The notes under the pieces are model-generated. The model did not search any database. It saw nothing but the letters and a program-made list of their open reading frames with translations, and was not told where the DNA came from. From IMG/VR virus record IMGVR_UViG_3300048044_000169, positions 1-42,204 of that record: DNA of 42,204 nt; one strand, 5' to 3'. The DNA is from a virus. The position numbers were made by a program, and so were the translations under genes. Shown here piece by piece: positions 24,553-30,776 of this stretch; the stretch's first letter is position 1, and the number at the start of each line of letters is the position of its first letter.

Positions 24553-25429
24553 CGTCGCCACTTCCGTTATCACCATAATCAACTATGATTTTAAGTCCCT
24601 CTTCACCGTCGGGTAACATATCGTTGCCATTTTTCTTCTCGACAGCTTCGACTTTTCGTCGTTCAATGTCAAGCCGCTCACCTTCAACCTTGCGCTGCCA
24701 CTGATCCGGAAGCCAATCAAAGTGCTTTCTCAGCTGCTCCCATGCCCATTTCTTATCTGCCAGCTTGATACTAATACCATCTTTACCCTGCTTAACCTCG
24801 GAAATTACTGAAGTATCAAGCATTTCGCTCTCTCCAAGGGAAATACAGTTTACCGGTTCTTTTAAATATTCGCCAGTGTCCGGATCTTTGATAGGACCGT
24901 TGTCATCATAAACTAGCTTATCAACGGCACCAAATCTGAGATAATCGCCGATATCTGCACCAACGACCTTCATACAGAAAGCAAGGAGATCTCGAATATC
25001 GAATTGCACATCTTGCAGAATCAATTCTCTCAAACGTTCAATTTCTTTTTTTATACGTTGGCGACTGTACAAGCGGCTTCCAATCACTTGAGCACTGACC
25101 TTATTTCCTTTTCCATACCCAGCCTTAAGCGCTGCTTGTGTGGCATTATGGCTTTGAACATGATAATGGCAAAACAGAATTTCTTGATCGGACAGCTCCT
25201 CTTCGGGATCCGGCTCCGGTTCAGGTTTGCCTCTATTTTTAGGGATGCATCCTTTTTTGTTTTTAGGGGATGCAAAGGATGCATTCTTTTTAGCGGTTTT
25301 ATCACGCGACCAACCGTATCTTTGCTTCCAAGATTTTGCAGTTGGAACAGCGACTCCATACTTTTTGGCTATGTCTGCAAATGACATTCCAAGAATATAA
25401 TCTTTCTCGGCCAGCTCATGGTTTGACAT
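24545..25429 (-). CDS. Terminase small subunit
   Basis: 294-residue DNA-recognition subunit of the packaging enzyme. The N-terminal HTH (MSFADIAKKYGVAVPTAKSW) is of the PBSX XtmA kind. Next come a Lys/Pro-rich linker and the Terminase_2 domain (SDQEILFCHYHVQSHNATQA, followed by ALKAGYGKG). The C-terminus is acidic and coiled, suited to oligomerisation and binding the large subunit. GGAGGTGGTGA lies about 12-16 bases before the ATG, wider than usual. Confidence 0.9.
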   Translation of the reverse strand: MSNHELAEKDYILGMSFADIAKKYGVAVPTAKSWKQRYGWSRDKTAKKNASFASPKNKKGCIPKNRGKPEPEPDPEEELSDQEILFCHYHVQSHNATQAALKAGYGKGNKVSAQVIGSRLYSRQRIKKEIERLRELILQDVQFDIRDLLAFCMKVVGADIGDYLRFGAVDKLVYDDNGPIKDPDTGEYLKEPVNCISLGESEMLDTSVISEVKQGKDGISIKLADKKWAWEQLRKHFDWLPDQWQRKVEGERLDIERRKVEAVEKKNGNDMLPDGEEGLKIIVDYGDNGSGDDG

Positions 25430-25465
25430 TTACACAAGTCACCACCTCCGAACTTATTTACTAAG

Positions 25466-25606
25466 CTACTTTGACGCCGACTTTCTTCTGCACTTTGCTT
25501 CCTTGATCCGGTCCCTGCATGTTTCGGCCTGTTTGGTATCTTGACGGCCACACCATCGGCCTACATCGTTAACAGCGCAGCCTTTATTTAAGCATTGCAC
25601 AAGCAT
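25466..25606 (-). CDS. Small Cys-rich protein upstream of terminase
   Basis: 46-residue frame starting at ATG 25606, with GAGG eight bases upstream. It carries five cysteines (QCLNKGCAVNDVGRWCG ... ETCRD ... AKCRR), suggesting a small metal-bound fold. A longer version from GTG at 25672 would start about 14 bases from the predicted transcript start with no ribosome site, so I prefer the short form. It is the first gene of the late operon. The function is unknown. Confidence 0.5.
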   Translation of the reverse strand: MLVQCLNKGCAVNDVGRWCGRQDTKQAETCRDRIKEAKCRRKSASK

Positions 25607-25646
25607 ATGCATCACCTCATTTGGTGTATTAAAAAGTGGCATCATC

Positions 25647-25740
25647 CGGACAAGTTCGTCCAGTGATACCACAAAGGCTTGATTTTATTGAGTTTATAGG
25701 TGGACGCGAACTGTATCAATTCGGACAATTTCGTCCACCT
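25647..25740. promoter_or_regulatory. Dyad repeats flanking the late promoter, activator-site candidates
   Basis: Two direct copies of CGGACAA(G/T)TTCGTCCA (25647-25662 and 25722-25737) are each near-palindromic (GGAC-N6-GTCC). A larger perfect 9-bp inverted repeat AGGTGGACG/CGTCCACCT spans 25698-25740. The right-hand copy lies just upstream of the predicted -35 and the left copy downstream of the start site. This suits an activator, possibly the ArpU-like protein; binding is inferred. Confidence 0.55.
25693..25719 (-). promoter_or_regulatory. Predicted late promoter
   Basis: On the minus strand TTGATA (25714-25719) and TATAAA (25693-25698) are separated by 15 bases. The spacer is short, so the promoter should be weak without help, consistent with an activator-dependent late promoter. 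It lies upstream of the whole packaging and structural operon and downstream of the early terminator. Confidence 0.5.
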
Positions 25741-25810
25741 GGTAATACAGGAATAAAATTCGGAATAATTTCAATTGAATTACTGGAATAATTTTTGGCA
25801 TATTTTACAA

Positions 25811-25835
25811 CAAAAAAGCCGCCCTTTCGGCGGCT
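25811..25835 (-). terminator. Strong early-operon terminator
   Basis: On the minus strand a 7-bp GC stem AGCCGCC/GGCGGCT (25829-25835 with 25817-25823) with a 5-base loop is followed by a T run (complement of 25811-25817). It lies about 80 bases after the ArpU-like gene and separates early from late transcription. Confidence 0.85.
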
Positions 25836-25871
25836 CATAATTTTTCTATCGTAATTTGAGTATAACACCTA

Positions 25872-25918
25872 TTTGGACACATTAAAAGGACATCTTTTGG
25901 ACACAGCAAAAGGACATC
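25872..25918. repeat. Tandem 24-bp repeat with four GGACA motifs
   Basis: TTTGGACACA-N2-AAAAGGACATC occurs at 25872-25894 and 25896-25918, giving four GGACA boxes alternating 13 and 11 bp apart. The second copy overlaps the stop codon of the ArpU-like gene. GGACA also occurs in the late-promoter dyads. The repeats could be regulator sites. Confidence 0.5.
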
Positions 25919-26468
25919 AACCGACTGCTTCTGCTCCATATAATTTAACCGCAATCCTATGTACTAAACGACTTTTATTTCTTCTGATTGTCCTTGGATC
26001 GCATCCGACAATGACTGCGATCTCCTCATCACTCTGCTCTTCAAAGTACCGCATTCGGATAATCGAATAATATTCATCGTTCTCCACCGCTTGCAGTGCA
26101 TAGTCAATTTCATCTATTTCCGCTTGGTCGCGATAAATCTTTTTCTGCAGTACCATAACCCTAGCTTCCTGGATCTCATCGTCAGTAAGCCGTATTCCAC
26201 CGCCCTGGGTGCTAAAAAATACCAGGTCTTTAGATTTACCGCTTGATCCTTCACGGTAAAGATCTTGAATATCAAGCTTATACTTTTCAATATTTCGTTT
26301 TAATTCTGGATAGGCGTACAACCTGATCTCGGTCTGTTTGAATACGTCCTTCACTTCGCGCTTAGCCCTTTCAGCACCAAGCATAAAGGTAACATTAACT
26401 GCCTTCTTGACCGCCTGCTCTATTAATTTTTCTACGTTTATTATCTTATCTGCTCTTACTGCTGTCAT
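25917..26468 (-). CDS. ArpU/RinA-like late transcription regulator
   Basis: 183-residue regulator with a sigma-factor-like C-terminal HTH (YYSIIRMRYFEEQSDEEIAV, then GCDPRTIRRNKSRLVHRIAV), as in ArpU-type late activators of Gram-positive phages. A charged helical middle precedes it. The ATG at 26468 follows GGGGAGGGGTTTAGGG; the ATG at 26486 is inside that site. It is the last early gene before the strong terminator and lies next to the predicted late promoter, the usual place for the late switch protein. Confidence 0.75.
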   Translation of the reverse strand: MTAVRADKIINVEKLIEQAVKKAVNVTFMLGAERAKREVKDVFKQTEIRLYAYPELKRNIEKYKLDIQDLYREGSSGKSKDLVFFSTQGGGIRLTDDEIQEARVMVLQKKIYRDQAEIDEIDYALQAVENDEYYSIIRMRYFEEQSDEEIAVIVGCDPRTIRRNKSRLVHRIAVKLYGAEAVG

Positions 26469-26521
26469 CCCTAAACCCCTCCCCATACATGGCGATAGGG
26501 CGGTGTTATCCGCCCTCTATG

Positions 26522-26836
26522 CTAACCCAATATAATAGACTTCTTCGCGCCGCCAACAATCGGAATCCCCTTTTCGTCACGCTCGACAATATAAAATACT
26601 GTATCACCATTCTTGGGGTCACTATCGATCTTTATTTCCCCACTGGGTATCACTTGATTTGGACTTATGCGAAATTTACCGCCAAGCCGTTGAAGCGCAA
26701 ATGTAAATGCGATCCTCAATTCGTAAAGCTGCTTCTGTACTACAATGACATCCTCATTTTGCTTGTTGATTAATTCCTCGGCCTGTTTGAGGCGAAATTG
26801 TGCCGCCTTTAAAGCAAGTGTCTTTGACTGTCCCAT
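26522..26836 (-). CDS. Hypothetical early protein (104 aa)
   Basis: 104-residue protein with an N-terminal coiled coil (LKAAQFRLKQAEELINKQNE) and a beta-rich C-terminus (GDTVFYIVERDEKGIPIVGG). A GAGGGGGATT ribosome site precedes the ATG. I do not recognise a family. Confidence 0.65.
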   Translation of the reverse strand: MGQSKTLALKAAQFRLKQAEELINKQNEDVIVVQKQLYELRIAFTFALQRLGGKFRISPNQVIPSGEIKIDSDPKNGDTVFYIVERDEKGIPIVGGAKKSIILG

Positions 26837-26858
26837 GATAATTAATCCCCCTCATATT

Positions 26859-27020
26859 TTATCTAGATTGCCAGCCGCTTCCGGCTGTCTTCATATGCCC
26901 CTTATTGCCGCGCCTGAATACCTGGCTCCGGTCATAATACGGCTGCTTCTTTGGCTTCGGCAGCTTGTCTGCCTCGGCCAGCTCCTGCGCTGTCGCTTGG
27001 CGTACTGTGCATGGGATCAT
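26859..27020 (-). CDS. Small basic hypothetical protein (53 aa)
   Basis: 53-codon frame starting at an ATG that overlaps the stop of the small membrane protein (ATGA), with GAGGAGG in front. The product is basic with Lys/Pro/Arg stretches (KLPKPKKQPYYDRSQVFRRG). Coupling and the ribosome site make it a likely gene; the function is unknown. Confidence 0.6.
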   Translation of the reverse strand: MIPCTVRQATAQELAEADKLPKPKKQPYYDRSQVFRRGNKGHMKTAGSGWQSR

Positions 27021-27163
27021 GGCTTATCCTCCTCGCCAGCCCATAGTTTATAGAGCAGCGCGTGATTGTCGCAGTTCTTATGTGCTGCAAATATGGCCGT
27101 TACAATGCATCCGACCGTTAATCCTGAAAGTAGGGCTAATATTGCTATCCACCAAGGAATCAT
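27017..27163 (-). CDS. Small membrane protein (48 aa)
   Basis: 48-residue protein with one membrane segment (IPWWIAILALLSGLTVGCIV) and a charged tail ending WAGEEDKP. I start it at ATG 27163, which overlaps the upstream stop (ATGA); a start at 27199 would run across the upstream gene. The function is unknown. Confidence 0.6.
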   Translation of the reverse strand: MIPWWIAILALLSGLTVGCIVTAIFAAHKNCDNHALLYKLWAGEEDKP

Positions 27164-27312
27164 AGCAGCGCCCTTCGATCGGCCAGTTCTTCCAGCCACT
27201 CACGCATCTTCCGGTGTTTGGCTCGGCTGAGCTCAGTCACCGCCGACTGCTCGGCCTGGGCGCATTCGTCTATGGCTTCCGTTAGCATTACAATGTTTTC
27301 CGCTATGGTCAT
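27160..27312 (-). CDS. Small helical hypothetical protein (50 aa)
   Basis: 50-residue, strongly helical and charged protein (MTIAENIVMLTEAIDECAQA). Its ATG overlaps the previous stop and its stop overlaps the next start, both as ATGA, forming a chain of four coupled small genes. No function is assigned. Confidence 0.6.
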   Translation of the reverse strand: MTIAENIVMLTEAIDECAQAEQSAVTELSRAKHRKMREWLEELADRRALL

Positions 27313-27863
27313 GGCTGCTCGATCTCCACAGTAGTAGCAGTATCCGCAAAAGCTACCCGATACCGATTAGTGGCCAGTGTTGCTACCTGGTTATTATCGC
27401 CGGTCCCTTTAGGCGCAAATTTATCAACATAGACGCGCTCGCCACATTCTCGGCACTTGCATCTTTCGGTATCAGCAAACATCTTGGCAAAATAAGTTGC
27501 CCCGCACTTGCATTCGATTTTGTATAGTTCCTTAGGCTTGTCTTGATCATCAAGGCCAGCAGGCGCTGCAGCCGGAAATTCATGTTTGCGTTCAGGTGGC
27601 TGCGGCACAGGTGGGTGAATATATGGTGGTGGACTAACATATGGCTGGCTAGTTGGTCCTGGTACCGTTCTGATTGACGTTGGGAATACTCTAATAGCCA
27701 TCACGCTTTTAAAATCAACTGAGAATGCATTTTTGCCTTCGATGCTAAAGAACACGCCACCGTCTTGATGATGCTCAGCCACCGCCTCCGCTATCTTGGA
27801 ATCAAGCACGAAAGAATACTTCTTCTCATTTCTCATAGTCATTTCCATTGTCGATTGACTCAT
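27309..27863 (-). CDS. Zinc-ribbon protein with proline-rich linker
   Basis: 184-residue protein. Residues 1-60 form a compact domain (KYSFVLDSKIAEAVAEHHQD). Residues 65-95 are proline-rich with PPPY-type repeats. Then a zinc ribbon follows: IECKCGATYFAKMF and CKCRECGERVYV. The C-terminus is beta-rich. The ribbon suggests nucleic-acid or protein binding, but I do not recognise the family. AGGGGAGAGG precedes the start. Confidence 0.65.
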   Translation of the reverse strand: MSQSTMEMTMRNEKKYSFVLDSKIAEAVAEHHQDGGVFFSIEGKNAFSVDFKSVMAIRVFPTSIRTVPGPTSQPYVSPPPYIHPPVPQPPERKHEFPAAAPAGLDDQDKPKELYKIECKCGATYFAKMFADTERCKCRECGERVYVDKFAPKGTGDNNQVATLATNRYRVAFADTATTVEIEQP

Positions 27864-27900
27864 TTTAACCTCTCCCCTTTTGTTTGAGTTGTTTTAGGCT

Positions 27901-28050
27901 TTACTCCCCGCGTTCAGCCTTTAATTCATCGATCAGCGTCGATACCTCGCCAAAGCTCATCCTGTCAAAATCGTAGTCGTCAGCATCATAGCCAAGCTGG
28001 CTAATAAGATTCTGGGCAAATTCAATCTGCTTTTGAGTCGCCTGCCCCAT
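27901..28050 (-). CDS. Small early protein (49 aa)
   Basis: 49-residue protein (MGQATQKQIEFAQNLISQLG) with a helical N-terminus and an acidic centre (DADDYDFDRM). The ATG at 28050 follows GGGAGGATTGAAG; the upstream ATG at 28092 has no ribosome site. Small proteins opening with ATxKQIxFAxxL are common in phages and often accompany DNA functions; the role is unknown. Confidence 0.65.
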   Translation of the reverse strand: MGQATQKQIEFAQNLISQLGYDADDYDFDRMSFGEVSTLIDELKAERGE

Positions 28051-28129
28051 CTTCAATCCTCCCTTATACACGCATGCGCGAAACCATAACAATTCATAAC
28101 CACGCTACGTTAAAATACATTATGTAAAC

Positions 28130-28384
28130 TTACTCACCATCAAGAATAATAATTGTGGCTCTGCCACTACTGTTAAAGGCCGTTTTCCCGCCTATTACAA
28201 TCTCGTAAGCCTCACAAACTCCAATCTCAATCACAGTTGCAATGCTGTTTTCCTTAGCTATTTCGACTAGATCAGCTGAAGAATCAGGATTATTTAATAA
28301 TCCACGCTCTTTAACCTCTGCTAGCAAATCGTCATCGTCAAAATCACCTAAGTCTACATCGACATCAACAGTCACCATTGACAT
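28130..28384 (-). CDS. Small acidic early protein (84 aa)
   Basis: 84-residue acidic protein starting MSMVTVDVDVDLGDFDDDDL, followed by helices and a C-terminal strand. The acidic N-terminus recalls DNA-mimic or inhibitor proteins, but the same start is widespread in phages without known function. GGGAGTGAG precedes the ATG. Confidence 0.65.
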   Translation of the reverse strand: MSMVTVDVDVDLGDFDDDDLLAEVKERGLLNNPDSSADLVEIAKENSIATVIEIGVCEAYEIVIGGKTAFNSSGRATIIILDGE

Positions 28385-28390
28385 TGTTTC

Positions 28391-28780
28391 TCACTCCCTC
28401 CCTACACACTTGCCGCACCATCGAATCCGCAGCAACTCTACATTGTCCTGGCACAAGAACTTCACATCTTCAATGCAACGCCCGATCACATAGGTACCGC
28501 CGTTCGCCGTAATTTCATCACGGAAGCCCTTCTGATCTTCCGACAGCGTCCCCTTACCGGTCTTTGCCTCCACATACACGGTCCAGCCGTCCTTTATGGC
28601 CGTCAGATCACTCAGCCCCTTATGGCAGCCAAGCCCTTGCTGATGCCGGATCACGAACCAACCGAACATGCGAAGATAATCACGCATGGCATTTTGTATG
28701 TCCGTTTCCTTAGGGCCTGCAGGCTTCTTGCTTTTGGTACCGCTGGTCAAATTGGTGTAGTCTCGTTCGCTTAACCGCAT
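28391..28780 (-). CDS. VRR-NUC domain nuclease
   Basis: 129-residue stand-alone VRR-NUC (PD-(D/E)XK superfamily) nuclease. Catalytic-type residues are E25 (PKETDIQNAM), D58 (HKGLSDLTAI), E71 and K73 (VYVEAKTGKG) and Q83. Stand-alone phage members cleave structured DNA such as junctions and usually lie near replication genes. The ATG overlaps the previous stop (TAATG). Confidence 0.88.
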   Translation of the reverse strand: MRLSERDYTNLTSGTKSKKPAGPKETDIQNAMRDYLRMFGWFVIRHQQGLGCHKGLSDLTAIKDGWTVYVEAKTGKGTLSEDQKGFRDEITANGGTYVIGRCIEDVKFLCQDNVELLRIRWCGKCVGRE

Positions 28781-29382
28781 TACATCGCCCCTATCCGATC
28801 AGCCCAAGCTGGCCTTTTCTTTTTGCAATCACAGTCAACCGCCATCGTCTTTGTATCCATGCCGTTGTTGTATGGCACCTCAGCGTAATAGAATCCCTTG
28901 CCTTCACATTTCGGACACACAGCAAAGTTATCCACAGTTTTTTCGTCCTCGCGCACACCCGCGTTGTTTTTTATATTTTTAGGTTTAAGTTCAAGTTCAG
29001 GTTTAGGTTTAAATAATGTGCCCCCTGCGTTATCCGCTGTGTGTGCCTTCCGTTGTACCTCTTGTTGCCCCTGCTGTTGTACCTCCTGTTGTCCTTTTTG
29101 AACAATCGAGATTAACGAGTACTTACCAGCTTGATTTACTCTGTCGGATTTTTTATATCGAATCCGGCCAAAGTTGATCAGAACGCTGCGGGCATGGTCA
29201 AATTCTTTTCGGCTAAGGCTACATTTAGCCTGTAGCAGTCCGTTTGCAACAGTGAATTCCTGTCGCCATCCAGTCTTATTGCAAATGGCCATTAGTTCAT
29301 ACCATAAGGCAATTGCACTGGCAGGTAACGGGTTCACTTCCTTCCATTCGGAGAACACCACTATTTCCGCAAGATAGTTCAC
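28780..29382 (-). CDS. Replication-type winged-helix protein with C-terminal zinc motif
   Basis: 200-residue protein. Residues 1-95 resemble the winged-helix N-terminal domain of phage replisome organisers (ASAIALWYELMAICNKTGWR, then SLSRKEFDHARSVLINFGRI). A Gln/Glu repeat (QQEVQQQGQQEVQRK) and a charged linker follow. The end has CPKCEGKGFYYAEV and DCDCKKKRP, a treble-cysteine zinc site like DnaJ or helicase-loader adaptors. A role in origin binding or helicase loading is inferred. The start is GTG with a weak ribosome site. Confidence 0.65.
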   Translation of the reverse strand: MNYLAEIVVFSEWKEVNPLPASAIALWYELMAICNKTGWRQEFTVANGLLQAKCSLSRKEFDHARSVLINFGRIRYKKSDRVNQAGKYSLISIVQKGQQEVQQQGQQEVQRKAHTADNAGGTLFKPKPELELKPKNIKNNAGVREDEKTVDNFAVCPKCEGKGFYYAEVPYNNGMDTKTMAVDCDCKKKRPAWADRIGAM

Positions 29383-29410
29383 TAAATCAACTCATTTCAG
29401 CATTTAATGT

Positions 29411-29460
29411 AAAAATGTTTGCCGCCCCACGGCTACACTGACAGACCATGCGGGGCAGCA
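29411..29460 (-). terminator. GC-rich hairpin with T tract between early genes
   Basis: A 9-bp stem (29452-29460 with 29420-29428, one G-U pair) is followed on the minus strand by AAACATTTTT. It lies in the gap before the replication-type gene. It could be an attenuator; the imperfect T tract and long loop lower confidence. Confidence 0.45.
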
Positions 29461-29468
29461 TACTTAGT

Positions 29469-29651
29469 TCAACTACACGCATAAGCATGAAACGCTTGGC
29501 TTGGTTCTTTCAACGGCAGAGTCGTTTGTATTTTAAGATACTCACGCCGCTGTATTTCCTTTTTGTAACAGTAATGACCATAACCACGCTTTACACTCTT
29601 TGGATCTGTTAAAACTCGCTTGCACCGGCCACATCGCGTCTCTTCACTCAC
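29469..29651 (-). CDS. DUF6011-like small zinc protein
   Basis: 60-residue protein with CGRCKRVLTDPKSVKRGYGH and a following YCYKKEI, the pattern of small DUF6011 phage proteins with a treble-clef-like zinc site. The GTG start overlaps the upstream stop (GTGA). The function is unknown. Confidence 0.7.
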   Translation of the reverse strand: MSEETRCGRCKRVLTDPKSVKRGYGHYCYKKEIQRREYLKIQTTLPLKEPSQAFHAYACS

Positions 29652-29872
29652 AGCGCTTCACCTACCATTGAGTTACAATATTTGCATTCTCCAAGATAAG
29701 GTGATCCGCTAGGCATCTTGCATTTTTGGCACATGGCTGATATAGTTCGCCACTCTTTACCGCAACCTGGGCATTTCATTGATACCATAGGGGATTTATA
29801 GCCTTTTACTATTCCGTCCATACCACAAACTAAGCAATTGGTTCTCGTTGTAATACAGGGCATGCATTTCAT
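29648..29872 (-). CDS. Small multi-CxxC zinc-ribbon protein
   Basis: 74-residue protein with repeated metal knuckles: CMPC, CLVCG, CPGCGKEW, CQKCK and CKYCN. The coding frame continues upstream of the chosen ATG as CACG without a usual start codon, so translation may begin earlier or the end may have been lost. It follows the HNH gene and is coupled to the next zinc protein. The function is unknown. Confidence 0.65.
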   Translation of the reverse strand: MKCMPCITTRTNCLVCGMDGIVKGYKSPMVSMKCPGCGKEWRTISAMCQKCKMPSGSPYLGECKYCNSMVGEAL

Positions 29873-29898
29873 GCCACAAGCACATCCTTTTTCAAAAT

Positions 29899-30513
29899 TT
29901 AAGATGATTTTCTCTTTCGTTCTCCTATTTTTAAATGAATGTCCGCAATCGAAACACCGATTTTAGTAAATTCCGCATTGCTGGATATAAGACCCCGCTT
30001 ATTCATGACGGCTAACTCCCGCCTAGAGATTAGTAACAAATTTTCTAAAGTGACATTTTGTTGATTCTTATCGGCGAAAAGTAGCACATGCCCCTTAGGT
30101 ATCGCCCCGTTAGCTTCTTCCCAAATAATGATGTGCTTTCCCTTCCACTTGCTAGGGTCGGCAATCTTTATCTCCACATATCCATCAGTATTCGTTCGCT
30201 CGGTTCCTACTGGCTTATAATTCGCCGGTTTATTGCCTTTCTTAAATTGCGTTGGTTCATAGCCACCAGTTCTTTTTTTCCCTTTGTTCCAAGGGGTCAT
30301 GCCTTTTCTAAATTGAGTAGGTTCATAGCCTATATTGAAGCGGCAATCACGTCCGTTATGAAGCCCATGACTATCCGACAATGAAACCATTGCAGATTTG
30401 CTGATGTTAAGTCCAAAACGGTCATTGAACATTGCGGTCAATTCCGTGAATCTTCGGCCGGTTATATTGGCCGCGATATATTGGATTTGTTCCGCCGTAT
30501 ATTTTTTGTTCAT
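29899..30513 (-). CDS. HNH_3-type homing-like endonuclease
   Basis: 204-residue protein. The N-terminal 45 residues form an HTH-like region (RRFTELTAMFNDRFGLNISK). Two copies of a GYEPTQFxKG motif follow (about residues 62 and 85), the first with PWNKGKK. The nuclease-like domain reads HIIIWEEANGAIPKGHVLLF and NVTLENLLLISRRELAVMNK. The usual HxxH pair is partly altered, as in many phage HNH_3 proteins. It may be a free-standing homing endonuclease or a regulator. GAGGAG precedes the ATG. Confidence 0.75.
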   Translation of the reverse strand: MNKKYTAEQIQYIAANITGRRFTELTAMFNDRFGLNISKSAMVSLSDSHGLHNGRDCRFNIGYEPTQFRKGMTPWNKGKKRTGGYEPTQFKKGNKPANYKPVGTERTNTDGYVEIKIADPSKWKGKHIIIWEEANGAIPKGHVLLFADKNQQNVTLENLLLISRRELAVMNKRGLISSNAEFTKIGVSIADIHLKIGERKRKSS

Positions 30514-30515
30514 AG

Positions 30516-30776
30516 TTACTCCTCGAGGAATGACGCCCTCAACATGGGAGGTATTTTTTTACTATCCTCGTTTTTAATATCAATCCCGTACTCATGTCTA
30601 AATGTTTCTGCTTTTAATACCAAGCTTCCGTTTGCTATTATTTGTTGAGCAACATCTGCCACGGATTTCGCTCTGCTAATCTCTTCGACAAGTTTATCAC
30701 CGGTTAACTCCTCATCACCAAGTCTTTCGAGTTGAGCGAAAAGATGATTATTTAGATCGAAAAATTTGTTTTTCAT
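30516..30776 (-). CDS. Hypothetical protein coupled to SbcC
   Basis: 86-residue helical protein (LNNHLFAQLERLGDEELTGD) whose ATG overlaps the SbcC stop (ATGA). The family is unknown. Its place at the end of the recombination block may reflect a linked function, or it may belong with the following HNH gene. Confidence 0.65.
   Translation of the reverse strand: MKNKFFDLNNHLFAQLERLGDEELTGDKLVEEISRAKSVADVAQQIIANGSLVLKAETFRHEYGIDIKNEDSKKIPPMLRASFLEE

Noticed and set aside
25466-25672. Long form of the Cys-rich gene starting at GTG 25672
   Set aside because: The start would be about 14 bases from the predicted transcript start with no ribosome site; the ATG at 25606 is better.
25811-25918. CRISPR-like repeats in the late promoter gap
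   Set aside because: Only two units without spacers of constant length; tandem repeat or regulator sites fit better.
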